Below are positions 8,429 through 17,083 of a stretch of DNA of 64,000 nucleotides, one piece after another; positions within the stretch are counted from its first letter, which is position 1; the number at the start of each line of letters is the position of its first letter. The notes under the pieces were generated by a model. The model made no database searches. It was not told the DNA's origin and was given only the letters and a program-made list of their open reading frames with translations. The stretch spans positions 186,001 through 250,000 of the forward strand of contig NZ_QGGX01000001.1 in NCBI RefSeq assembly GCF_003148805.1, read 5' to 3'. This stretch comes from Aminobacter sp. AP02 (GTDB lineage: Bacteria > Pseudomonadota > Alphaproteobacteria > Rhizobiales > Rhizobiaceae). The position numbers and the translations under genes are program-made.

Positions 8429-9763
8429 ATGAACTTTCGCCATTCCAAGTCCTTGGCCGCTTTCGCTGCCATGTTGGCCGCTGGTGTCGCCGGCACGAGC
8501 CATGCAAACGCAAAAGACCTGACGCTCTGCTGGGCCGCCTGGGATCCAGCAAACGCGCTCGTCGAGTTGAGCAAGGACTTCGAAGCCAAGAGCGGCGTCA
8601 CGATGAAGTTCGAGTTCGTGCCCTGGCCGAATTTTGCCGACCGCATGCTCAACGAGCTGAATTCGGGCGGCAAGCTCTGCGACCTGATGATCGGCGATAG
8701 CCAATGGATCGGCGGTGCCGCGGAAAACGGCCAGTACGTCAAGCTCAATGATTTCTTCGACAAGGAAGGAATCAAGATGGACGATTTCATTCCGGCGACT
8801 GTCGTCGGCTATGCCGAATGGCCCAAGAACTCGCCGAACTATTGGGCGCTGCCCGCCTTCGGCGATGTCGTCGGCTGGAGTTATCGCAAGGACTGGTTCG
8901 AGCGCCCCGAACTCCAGGCCGAGTTCAAGCAGAAATACGGCCGTGATCTCGCGGTGCCCAAGACCTTCGCGGAGCTCAAGGATATCGCCGAGTTCTTCCA
9001 GAAGCGCGAGATCGACGGAAAGACGGTCTATGGTGCGGCGATCTACACGGAGCGCGGTTCCGAAGGCATCACCATGGGCGTCATGGATGTGCTCTATAGC
9101 TACGGATTCCAATACGAAAACCCCGACAAGCCCTATGAACTCGATGGCTTTGTGAACTCCGCCAAGGCGGTCCAGGGGCTGGAGTTCTACAAGCAGCTCT
9201 ATGATTGCTGCACGCCGCCTGGGCATTCCGACGCCTACATGTCGGAGGACATCGATGCCTACAAATCGGGCCAGGTCGCCCTTCAGATGAACTTCGCCTT
9301 CACCTGGCCGGGCATCAATGCAGACGCCAATGTCGGCGGCGACAAGTCAGGCTATTTCCCGAACCCCGCCGGTCCCGATGGCGTCGCCTTTGCCCAGCTA
9401 GGCGGCCAGGGCATCTCGGTGGTCTCCGCCTCGGAGAAAAAGGACGATGCGCTTGCCTACATCAAGTGGTTCGCCCAACCGGAAATCCAGCAGAAATGGT
9501 GGCAGATGGGCGGCTACTCGGCGCTGCGCAAGGTTGTCGAGGATCCGGGCTTTGCGACCAGCCAGCCTTATGCGCAGACCTTCCTCGACTCCATGGCCAT
9601 CGTGAAGGACTTCTGGGCCGAGCCTGCCTATGCCTCGCTGCTGCAGGCGGCGCAGAAGCGCTTCCACGACTATGTGGTCGCTGGCCAGGGCTCCGCCCAG
9701 GACGCGCTCGACGGTCTTGCCAAGGACTGGACGCAAGTCTTTGATGACGACGGCAAGTACTGA
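8429..9763 (+). CDS. ABC transporter extracellular sugar/polyol-binding protein (family 1)
   Basis: 444 aa with a signal peptide (HSKSLAAFAAMLAAGVAG, likely cleaved after SHANA) and the features of the SBP_bac_1 family: AAWDPANALVELSKDFEAKSG near the start, LPAFGDVVGWSYRKDWFE in the middle, and a C-terminal IKWFAQPEIQQKWWQMGG segment. It would capture the substrate in the periplasm for the permeases that follow. ATG 8429 is supported by GGGAGG 9 nt upstream. It is the first gene of a seven-gene run controlled by the LacI-type operators. The substrate is unknown; the operon layout resembles the glycerol (Glp) transporter of rhizobia, but this protein is shorter than I recall for GlpV. Confidence 0.92.
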   Translation: MNFRHSKSLAAFAAMLAAGVAGTSHANAKDLTLCWAAWDPANALVELSKDFEAKSGVTMKFEFVPWPNFADRMLNELNSGGKLCDLMIGDSQWIGGAAENGQYVKLNDFFDKEGIKMDDFIPATVVGYAEWPKNSPNYWALPAFGDVVGWSYRKDWFERPELQAEFKQKYGRDLAVPKTFAELKDIAEFFQKREIDGKTVYGAAIYTERGSEGITMGVMDVLYSYGFQYENPDKPYELDGFVNSAKAVQGLEFYKQLYDCCTPPGHSDAYMSEDIDAYKSGQVALQMNFAFTWPGINADANVGGDKSGYFPNPAGPDGVAFAQLGGQGISVVSASEKKDDALAYIKWFAQPEIQQKWWQMGGYSALRKVVEDPGFATSQPYAQTFLDSMAIVKDFWAEPAYASLLQAAQKRFHDYVVAGQGSAQDALDGLAKDWTQVFDDDGKY

Positions 9764-9866
9764 CTGCTGATAGCCTCGGCCCGTGCCTCCCAGCGGGCCA
9801 TGGCGCGGACGGAGCCGGGTTCTGCCCCGGCTCCGTCGCCGCACCGTCGCAAATCAGGGGACCACT

Positions 9867-10814
9867 ATGCTGCATTCACCGGTGGATCGGGTCGCTGAGG
9901 CGACGCCGCGCGCCATTGCCAAACGTTTCAGGGGCCTGTCGGATCGTTCGCTCGCCTGGCTCTTCGTGGCCCCGACGATCGTGCTGCTGCTTGCGGTGAA
10001 CATCTTTCCGCTGATCTGGACGATCCGGCTGAGCTTCACCAATTTCCGCGTCAATCGCCCCAATGCGGAGGTCGAGTTCGTCGGCCTGAAGAACTACATC
10101 AGCATCCTGTCCGACAAGGACATCTGGCTGACGATGCAGGCCACCGCCCACTTCCTGATCTGGACGCTGGTGCTTCAGGTCCTGATCGGCTTCGCACTGG
10201 CCTATCTGATCAACAAGAAGTTCCGCGGCAATGACCTGTGGACGACGATTATCGTGCTGCCGATGATGCTGAGCCCGGCGGTGGTCGGCAATTTCTGGAC
10301 CTTCCTCTATCAGCCGCAGATCGGTCTGTTCAACTACGCCGTCGGCTTCCTGACCGGAGCCGATCCGTCGAGCTTCTCGATGATCGGCGATGTCACGCTG
10401 GCGCCCTGGGCGATCATCATCGTCGACACCTGGATGTGGACACCGTTCGTGATGCTCATCTGCCTTGCAGGTCTGCGATCCATTCCCGACAGCATCTATG
10501 AAGCGGCCGAATGCGACCGCGCCAGCAAATGGCGACAATTCTGGACGATCACCATTCCGCTCGTCCTGCCGTTCCTGATGCTGGCCGTGCTGTTCCGCGG
10601 CATCGAGAATTTCAAGATGTTCGATCTCGTCGTCCAGCTCACCGGCGGCGGGCCCGGCTCGATCACCGAGCTTACCTCGATCAACCTCAAGCGCGAGGCC
10701 TTCGAGAAGTGGCGCACGGGCTATGCCTCGGCTTACGCGGTCATCCTCTTCGTCACCGTATTCGGCCTTGCCTCGATCTACGTCAAAGCCCTGAACAAGG
10801 TGAAGCAGCGATGA
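9867..10814 (+). CDS. ABC transporter permease, sugar/polyol (MalF/GlpP-like)
   Basis: 315 aa inner-membrane permease with about six membrane spans; the first is AWLFVAPTIVLLLAVNIFPL, typical of carbohydrate uptake family 1. The cytoplasmic EAA loop, which contacts the ATPase, reads IYEAAECDRASKWRQFWTIT. AGGGGACC precedes the ATG at 9867. It follows the binding protein by about 100 nt and overlaps the next permease by 4 nt (ATGA), so the two channel subunits are made in a coupled way. Confidence 0.93.
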   Translation: MLHSPVDRVAEATPRAIAKRFRGLSDRSLAWLFVAPTIVLLLAVNIFPLIWTIRLSFTNFRVNRPNAEVEFVGLKNYISILSDKDIWLTMQATAHFLIWTLVLQVLIGFALAYLINKKFRGNDLWTTIIVLPMMLSPAVVGNFWTFLYQPQIGLFNYAVGFLTGADPSSFSMIGDVTLAPWAIIIVDTWMWTPFVMLICLAGLRSIPDSIYEAAECDRASKWRQFWTITIPLVLPFLMLAVLFRGIENFKMFDLVVQLTGGGPGSITELTSINLKREAFEKWRTGYASAYAVILFVTVFGLASIYVKALNKVKQR

Positions 10815-11752
10815 GCAGCTATTCCGTCACCGAGCCATCACGCCGGCAGAAATGGGTCGCAGGCATCCTGGTCGTGCTCTACGCGCTGATCACAATCCTG
10901 CCGCTGGTCTGGATCATCGGCACGAGCTTCAAGACCCCGTCCGATGCCATCGCCTATCCGCCGAAGACCTTCTTCACGCCGACAGTCGAAGGTTATGTCA
11001 ACGTCTTCACAACGCGCACCCGTCTTACCGAGGAGCAGTTGCGGGCGATCGGCGAGCCGCAGACCTGGTACGACAGGCTGGTGCGCAAGGACGGCCTGGT
11101 TATCTCAGGCCCGTCGCGTTTTGCCGAACGCTTTACAAACTCGATGATCATCGGCTTCGGCTCGACTGTGCTCTGCATCGTGCTCGGCACGGCCGCCGCC
11201 TACGCATTCTCGCGCTTCAAGGTACCGCTGAAGGACGACCTTCTCTTCTTCATCCTGTCCACCCGCATGATGCCGCCGATCGCGGTCGCCATCCCGATCT
11301 TCCTGATGTTCCGTTCGCTCGGCCTCAGCGACACCCATGCCGGCATGATCCTGCTCTATACAGCGGTCAACCTGTCGCTCTCGGTATGGCTGCTCAAGGG
11401 CTTCATCGACGAGATCCCGATCGAGTACGAGGAGGCGGCGCTGATCGACGGCTACACGCGCTTTCAGGCGTTCTACAAGGTCGTGCTGCCGCAGGCTGCT
11501 ACTGGGATCGCCTCCACTGCGGTCTTCTGCCTGATCTTTGCCTGGAACGAATACGCCTTCGCGGTGCTTCTGACTTCGGGCAACGCCCAGACCGCGCCGC
11601 CATTCATCCCGACCATCATCGGTGTCAGCGGCCAGGATTGGCCGGCGGTTGCGGCGGGCGCCACTCTGTTCCTCGTGCCGGTCATGGTGTTCACCATCCT
11701 GCTGCGGAAACACCTCCTTCGCGGCATCACGTTCGGAGCTGTACGTAAATGA
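10811..11752 (+). CDS. ABC transporter permease, sugar/polyol (MalG/GlpQ-like)
   Basis: 313 aa, partner of the previous permease. The first span is GILVVLYALITILPLVWIIG; the EAA loop reads YEEAALIDGYTRFQAFYKVV. A hydrophilic insert (ENV-free, TRTRLTEEQLRAIGEPQTWY) between the first and second spans is longer than in many MalG proteins. Its start overlaps the stop of the upstream permease (ATGA) and its stop overlaps the start of the small membrane protein gene, so the run is tightly coupled. Confidence 0.93.
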   Translation: MSSYSVTEPSRRQKWVAGILVVLYALITILPLVWIIGTSFKTPSDAIAYPPKTFFTPTVEGYVNVFTTRTRLTEEQLRAIGEPQTWYDRLVRKDGLVISGPSRFAERFTNSMIIGFGSTVLCIVLGTAAAYAFSRFKVPLKDDLLFFILSTRMMPPIAVAIPIFLMFRSLGLSDTHAGMILLYTAVNLSLSVWLLKGFIDEIPIEYEEAALIDGYTRFQAFYKVVLPQAATGIASTAVFCLIFAWNEYAFAVLLTSGNAQTAPPFIPTIIGVSGQDWPAVAAGATLFLVPVMVFTILLRKHLLRGITFGAVRK

Positions 11753-11937
11753 CCAGGTTCTTCGACGGATTGCTCCACTTTCGCCGCGGCGCCTGGGAAA
11801 TGCTGGCGTCGGTGCTGATCGCTGCGGGCGTGTTCATGCTCATGCAGCCCTTCGCCCTGGTCCTCTATTCCTGGTCCTTCCTCGTAACCCTGCTGGGCAC
11901 GGTGATGTTCATCATCGTCAGCCATTTTCCGGAGTAG
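11749..11937 (+). CDS. Small two-span membrane protein of the transporter operon (GlpU-like)
   Basis: 62 aa with two hydrophobic segments (WEMLASVLIAAGVFMLMQPF and YSWSFLVTLLGTVMFIIV). The ATG overlaps the stop of the second permease by 4 nt. Rhizobial glycerol ABC operons carry a similar small integral membrane protein (GlpU) in the same place, between permease and ATPase or binding-protein genes. Its job is not settled; it may help assemble or stabilise the permease pair. The assignment rests on size, hydrophobicity and position. Confidence 0.75.
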   Translation: MTRFFDGLLHFRRGAWEMLASVLIAAGVFMLMQPFALVLYSWSFLVTLLGTVMFIIVSHFPE

Positions 11938-11941
11938 GCCC

Positions 11942-13039
11942 GTGGCGCAGATCAGAATCCAGAATGTGCGCAAGGAGTTCGGCGCCTTCACCGCTGTCCG
12001 CTCCTCGAGCTTCACCATCGAGGATGGTGAATTCTTCATGCTGCTGGGGCCGTCGGGCTGCGGCAAGACGACAACGCTCAGGATGATGGCCGGCCTCGAA
12101 TTGCCGACCTCTGGCGAGGTCTTCATCGACGGCGAGGAGGTCGGCATGAAGCCGGCCAGCCAGCGCGACATCGCCTTCGTCTTCCAGATGTTTGCGCTCT
12201 ACCCGCACATGAACGTGCGCAAGAACATCTCCTATCCGCTTGTCAGCCAGGGGATGAAACGCGAGGACGTAAGGACTCGCGTCCAGGCGGTCGCCCGCAT
12301 CCTCAAGATCGAGCACATCCTCGACAAGCCCGTCGGCGGCCTTTCCGGCGGCGACCGCCAGCGTGTCGCGCTCGGCCGCGCCATCGTGCGGCGACCCAAG
12401 GCGTTTTTCATGGACGAGCCTCTGGGCGCGCTCGATGCCGAGTTTCGCGAGCACATGGCCGAGGAGCTCAGGGCGCTGCACAACCGCATGGGCGCGACGA
12501 CTGTCTATGTCACGCATGACCAGCTCGAGGCGATGCAGATGGGCGACAAGATCGTGGTCATGAACCATGGCGTGGTCGAGCAGTTTGGCCGGCCACAGCA
12601 GATCTACGATTGGCCGGCGACGAAGTTCGTCGCCCAGTTCATCGGCTCGCCGCCGATGAACTTCCTCGACTTCGAGGGCATGATCGGCATCGGCGGCGAC
12701 AGCATCGACCTCGGCGGTATCAAGGTGAAGGTGCCGGTTTCGCGGGAGGGCCGAGCCGGCCGCCTGGTGCTTGGCGTTCGCCCGGAGCATGTGACGTTCC
12801 GCGACGATTCCGCCTACCGTGGCAGGGTGAGGGCCGTCGAGTATCTCGGCACCACCCAGATCGTGACACTGGCCACCGGCCATGGCGACCTGAAGGCGCG
12901 TATCCCTTCCGGTCATGCCATACGCGAAGACGAGACGATCGGCCTCGACTTTGACGCTCGAACGCTGTCGCTATTCGATGCGGAGAACGGCAAGGCGCTG
13001 CTCTCCGAGGCCAACGCGGGAGTATTGGGGCATGGCTGA
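11942..13039 (+). CDS. ABC transporter ATP-binding protein 1 (GlpS/MalK-like)
   Basis: 365 aa. Walker A GPSGCGKTT (36-44), signature LSGGD (134-138), Walker B AFFMDEP (154-160), switch His in VYVTHDQLEAMQ, then a TOBE-type regulatory domain with GVRPEHV. It powers the importer from the cytoplasmic face. The start is GTG 11942, with GGAG about 8 nt upstream. A second, non-identical ATPase gene overlaps its 3' end by 8 nt, so the transporter probably works with an ATPase heterodimer, as in the rhizobial glycerol system. Confidence 0.95.
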   Translation: MAQIRIQNVRKEFGAFTAVRSSSFTIEDGEFFMLLGPSGCGKTTTLRMMAGLELPTSGEVFIDGEEVGMKPASQRDIAFVFQMFALYPHMNVRKNISYPLVSQGMKREDVRTRVQAVARILKIEHILDKPVGGLSGGDRQRVALGRAIVRRPKAFFMDEPLGALDAEFREHMAEELRALHNRMGATTVYVTHDQLEAMQMGDKIVVMNHGVVEQFGRPQQIYDWPATKFVAQFIGSPPMNFLDFEGMIGIGGDSIDLGGIKVKVPVSREGRAGRLVLGVRPEHVTFRDDSAYRGRVRAVEYLGTTQIVTLATGHGDLKARIPSGHAIREDETIGLDFDARTLSLFDAENGKALLSEANAGVLGHG

Positions 13040-14027
13040 GATCGTCCTCGATAACGTGACGAAGACGTTCGGCGGCACGGTTGCGCTCGACAATGTGTCC
13101 CTGACGGTTCCAGACGGCTCCTTTGTCGTTCTGCTCGGCCCGACTGGGGCAGGCAAGACGACGACGCTGCGGATGGTCTCCGGCCTCGACATGCCCGACA
13201 GCGGTGAGGTCCACATCGGCGGCCGGCCGATGAAGGGGCTTTCGCCCGCCGAGCGCAACGTGGCGATGGTGTTCCAGCAATACTCGCTCTACCCGCACCT
13301 CACAGTGCGGCAAAACCTCGAGTTTCCGTTGAAATCCCCCCTGCTCAAGACGCCAAGGGAGGCGATCGACCGCAAGGTGCAGGAGGTCGCGGAAGTCCTC
13401 CAGATCGCGCACAAGCTGGAAAACAAGGCGACCGCACTTTCCGGCGGAGAGATGCAGCGTGTTTCGATCGGCCGTGCGCTCGTGCGCAACCCGAAGATTT
13501 TCCTCATGGACGAGCCGCTGAGCTCGCTCGATGCCAAGCTGCGGGCCGACCTGCGCATAGAGCTGAAGCGCATCCAGGCAAAGTCGGGCGCGACGCTGCT
13601 TTATGTCACCCACGACCAGATCGAGGCAATGACCATGGCGACCCATGTCGGCGTGCTCAACGAGGGCAGGCTGGTGCAGTTCGGCCCGCCGCGCGAAATC
13701 TATGAGCAGCCGGTCAGCATCTATGCCGCGACGCGCCTCGGCCAGCCGCGCATCAACGTGCTGCCGGCCGACCTCTTCGCCGGCGCCCCTGCGGGGGCTA
13801 AAAGCATCGGTCTTCGCCCGGAACATATCATGCAGGGTGAAGGCGAGGAGGCGCTCGTCAAGCGGGTAGAGCATCTTGGTGACCAGACGCGCCTCCATCT
13901 CACCCTGAAGAAGCACGACCTGATCACCGTCACCGATGCGCATACGCGGCTGAGAGGCGGCGAGACGCTTCGGATCCAACCGTCACGGCCGCTCTATTTC
14001 GATGCGGCGGGCATGCGCATAGCTTGA
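13032..14027 (+). CDS. ABC transporter ATP-binding protein 2 (GlpT/MalK-like)
   Basis: 331 aa. Walker A GPTGAGKTT (36-44), signature LSGGE (136-140), Walker B FLMDEP (157-162), switch His in LYVTHDQIEAM, and a short C-terminal domain with GLRPEH. It differs from the preceding ATPase throughout (for example the signature LSGGE versus LSGGD), so this is an old divergence, not a recent duplication. It starts inside the end of the first ATPase gene. The C-terminal regulatory domain is about 35 residues shorter than in its partner. Confidence 0.95.
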   Translation: MAEIVLDNVTKTFGGTVALDNVSLTVPDGSFVVLLGPTGAGKTTTLRMVSGLDMPDSGEVHIGGRPMKGLSPAERNVAMVFQQYSLYPHLTVRQNLEFPLKSPLLKTPREAIDRKVQEVAEVLQIAHKLENKATALSGGEMQRVSIGRALVRNPKIFLMDEPLSSLDAKLRADLRIELKRIQAKSGATLLYVTHDQIEAMTMATHVGVLNEGRLVQFGPPREIYEQPVSIYAATRLGQPRINVLPADLFAGAPAGAKSIGLRPEHIMQGEGEEALVKRVEHLGDQTRLHLTLKKHDLITVTDAHTRLRGGETLRIQPSRPLYFDAAGMRIA

Positions 14028-14037
14028 GGAGATATCC

Positions 14038-15657
14038 ATGGCGCAATTCATCAACAGGCGCGAAGACGTCGTCACCGAGGCGATCGAAGGGGTACTTGCC
14101 CTTTCCGGCGGCGCGCTGACCCGCCTCGACGGCTATCCGCATATTCGCGTCGTGTTGCGCAGCGACTGGGACAAGTCGAAAGTGGCGCTCGTCTCGGGCG
14201 GCGGCTCCGGTCACGAGCCCGCCCATGTCGGCTTCGTCGGCAACGGCATGCTGACGGCGGCCGTCTGCGGCGACGTCTTCGCCTCGCCCAGCGTCGATGC
14301 GGTGCTTGCCGGCATCCTGGCGGTCACGGGGCCAGCCGGATGCCTGCTGATCGTCAAGAATTACACCGGTGACCGCCTCAATTTCGGCCTCGCCGCCGAG
14401 CGCGCGCGCGCCTTCGGGCTGAACGTCAGCATGGTGATCGTCGGCGACGATATCGCACTGCCCGACCTGCCTCAGGCGCGCGGCGTCGCCGGCACGCTGT
14501 TCGTGCACAAGATCGCAGGAGCGCTCGCCGAACAGGGCGCTGACCTGGAAACGGTGACTGCGGCGGCAAAGCGCGTCATTGCCGCCACACACTCGATCGG
14601 CATGTCGCTTGACACCTGCAGCGTTCCGGGCTCTCCCAAGGAGGATCGCATTCCACAAGGCATGGCCGAGCTCGGCCTTGGCATCCATGGTGAGGCCGGT
14701 GTCGAGCAGATCGACTTTGCCGGCGCCCGCGCTTCCGTGGCAACGATGGTTGAGCGGCTGGCGTCCCTGATGGGCGAGGGGCAGCATGTGGCGCTCATCA
14801 ACAATCTGGGTGGCACCTCGGTCGTCGAGATGTCGGTGCTTGCGCACGACCTTCTCCAGTCGTCCATTGGTGAAAAGATTACCCATGTTGTAGGCCCGGC
14901 CCCGCTGATGACCTCGCTCGACATGCAGGGCTTTTCCATCTCAGTCTTTCCTGCCGACAGGGCGGAATTGGAGCTGCTGAGCGCACCAGTCACGATGCCT
15001 TCCTGGCCAGGGCTCTCACGCGTACGGACAATTGCGGTCGCGCCCATGCCTGATGGGCTGACGCCGATCATGCCGATGCCGTCGAACCATACGGCGACGC
15101 GCGCCTTCCTGGTCAATTGCTGCAACGTGCTGATCGCCGCCGAGCAGGACCTCAACGCGCTCGACGCCAAATCGGGCGACGGGGACACCGGTTCGACGCT
15201 GGCGGGCGCCGCCCGTGCACTAATCAACGCACTCGACCGCCTGCCGCTGTCCGACCATACCCAGCTCCTGCGCGCCATCGGCCAGGAATTGAGCCAGACG
15301 ATGGGCGGATCGTCCGGTGTGCTGCTCGCCATCTTCTTCGCTGCCGCCGGCGACGGTGCATCGAGTGGCCTGCCAATGCGCGAGGCGTTGCGAGCGGGAC
15401 TGGCCCGCATGCAGGAGATCGGCGGTGCAAGAGTCGGCGACAGGACGATGGTTGACGCGCTGTCTCCCGCGCTGGAAGCTCTCGATGAGAGCTTCTCGGC
15501 TGCAGCCAATGTGGCTCGCAAGGGCGCAAATTTCACCTCGACCCTGACCCGCGCCAAGGCCGGCCGTGCCGCCTACATCAATGCCAGGCAACTCGAGGGT
15601 CACGTCGATCCAGGCGCTGAGGCTGTGGCAAGGCTGTTCGAGCATCTGGCGGGCTAA
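14038..15657 (+). CDS. Fused dihydroxyacetone-type kinase (DhaK + DhaL domains, ATP-dependent)
   Basis: 539 aa. Residues 1 to about 335 are a DhaK domain, with GGGSGHEPAHVGFVG (His59 aligns with the catalytic His) and GLGIHGEAG (His217 aligns with the His that binds the ketose covalently). Residues from about 355 are a DhaL domain with the Mg-binding motif SGDGDTGSTL (near 378-387). Such fused enzymes use ATP, not the phosphotransferase system, and phosphorylate dihydroxyacetone or, in some family members, erythrulose. GAGGAG lies before the ATG. As the last gene of the ABC operon it probably phosphorylates the imported compound or its oxidation product. No dehydrogenase is linked here, so a ketose may be imported directly. 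Confidence 0.93.
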   Translation: MAQFINRREDVVTEAIEGVLALSGGALTRLDGYPHIRVVLRSDWDKSKVALVSGGGSGHEPAHVGFVGNGMLTAAVCGDVFASPSVDAVLAGILAVTGPAGCLLIVKNYTGDRLNFGLAAERARAFGLNVSMVIVGDDIALPDLPQARGVAGTLFVHKIAGALAEQGADLETVTAAAKRVIAATHSIGMSLDTCSVPGSPKEDRIPQGMAELGLGIHGEAGVEQIDFAGARASVATMVERLASLMGEGQHVALINNLGGTSVVEMSVLAHDLLQSSIGEKITHVVGPAPLMTSLDMQGFSISVFPADRAELELLSAPVTMPSWPGLSRVRTIAVAPMPDGLTPIMPMPSNHTATRAFLVNCCNVLIAAEQDLNALDAKSGDGDTGSTLAGAARALINALDRLPLSDHTQLLRAIGQELSQTMGGSSGVLLAIFFAAAGDGASSGLPMREALRAGLARMQEIGGARVGDRTMVDALSPALEALDESFSAAANVARKGANFTSTLTRAKAGRAAYINARQLEGHVDPGAEAVARLFEHLAG

Positions 15658-17083
15658 AGGCAGCCAAGGTGACTGTGCGGCTGCCCTACCTACATTTTGC
15701 GCTACACTTACCAGGCAAGGGTGCAGCCGCTCAGACGGAACGGGAATATTTGTCCCTGTCTCAAGGTAGTCTGGAGAACCACGTTGCTGTTAGATAGCGG
15801 CTGGAAGCATTGTCGCCAGATTGCCGGACCGCCTCGATTGCATGAACTCGACGGCGACAACGTCTCACGGCTTTCTTGTCTGCAGAGACCCGCCGATTGA
15901 AGAGCGAAGCCCACACAAGAGGGTATGGAACCTGAGCTCAGGGATCAGTTTCCCCCAGGCGCGAGCGGCTATTGGCCACGCATGTATTCGCTGTGTTTCC
16001 ATCATAGCGAGGCCTGCATAAGAACCGCTTGCTATATCGAGACTAGGGAAACCTGTCGGCCGCTGCGAGATGTTGCAAGAACGCTAACAACGTGGGGTTT
16101 TCCTCCCGCGAACCGCCAGGGAGGCTCGTTCTTAGGCGCAGCACCCTTCACGGAGCTTTCCCGACCTCAATCCGTCGCCTCAGGCTCAATGCTCTTCGGC
16201 AAGTTGTCGAGGCGGGCCTTAAGGTTCGGCGGCGCAAAGTCGAGGAGTGAGCGCAGTTTGGCAGCCATGAAGCGTGTGAGAGACTAGACGAAGCTGACGG
16301 GCAGGGGCGACGGCTGATAGTCTTGCGCCAATGGCGTGAGCTGTTCTGATCGCATTGGCCACGTGATAGCAAATGGCGACTGCCATCCTAATGCCTGCGC
16401 GCGCATTCCGTGTGTGTTGGAGGCATTCATTACGTCTGTACCTTCTGCGCGTAGATGCCTGTCTCCATGATCACCCCGGTGTACAACCTCATACGATGAT
16501 GCCCTTTGCGGTCGCTGAATGCGGCCGGCTTACCTTGTCTGGTATGGGAACGGCATCGTGATTGACACTTCAGTCCACTTTGAGACGCAAGTCAGCCACT
16601 TTGCTCGTTCGCTCATACGGGCAGCGATCCAAGCCTAGTCCTTCTTCTGACGGTTATTCTCTTTGGACGCCTCCCCGAGCGGTGAGGCGCAGGTGTCTCT
16701 ATGATCCTGTTCAGAGAAAAACATCCTCACGACGTTAGCAGCACCGTTTCGTTGCCCCATTGCACCTTGGTGCGCGCTGTTGCGCAGTCCGACAAGTCCG
16801 CCGCCAAACTCCAGTCGTGCCTGCTGAGGCGCGGATATCAACCCTACGAGCGCGCGGTGAATATGTTGCCAGGTGCCGATGGAAGCGTCGGATGAGCCAT
16901 CTATCTTGACGCCGTGCAAAATACGGTGACGCGTTAGGTTCAGGAACACAACTCTGGGTGTCCGCCGCCGGGCACGAGGACTTTAGGTTCCACTTCAGTG
17001 GTTTGGCTCTTGGGCAAAGACAATGGCCTTCCGCATACATTGTGCATATATATGGAGGAAATGATGATGGAGCCTGCGACGTC
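15658..17083. other. 1.4-kb region without a convincing gene
   Basis: Between the kinase and the MocR-type regulator no reading frame has both a plausible start and recognisable sequence. Codon use looks unlike the neighbours and the frames are broken by many stops. A 33-codon minus-strand ORF (16167-16268, MAAKLRSLLDFAPPNLKARL...) reads like the tail of a protein and may be a gene remnant. The last 100 nt should contain the promoter of the regulator. No tRNA, inverted repeat of insertion-sequence type or direct repeat was noticed. Confidence 0.6.

Noticed and set aside
8384-9226. 280-codon open frame on the minus strand
   Set aside because: Antisense to the binding-protein gene, no recognisable sequence.
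12720-13979. 419-codon open frame on the minus strand
   Set aside because: It is antisense to both ABC ATPase genes, which have complete motifs; the frame is open because of high GC third positions.
16167-16268. 33-codon ORF resembling a protein tail
   Set aside because: Too short, no start context and no family recognised; mentioned only as a possible remnant.
16635-16949. 104-codon minus-strand ORF
   Set aside because: No good ribosome binding site, unusual composition and no recognisable sequence; could not be supported as a gene.
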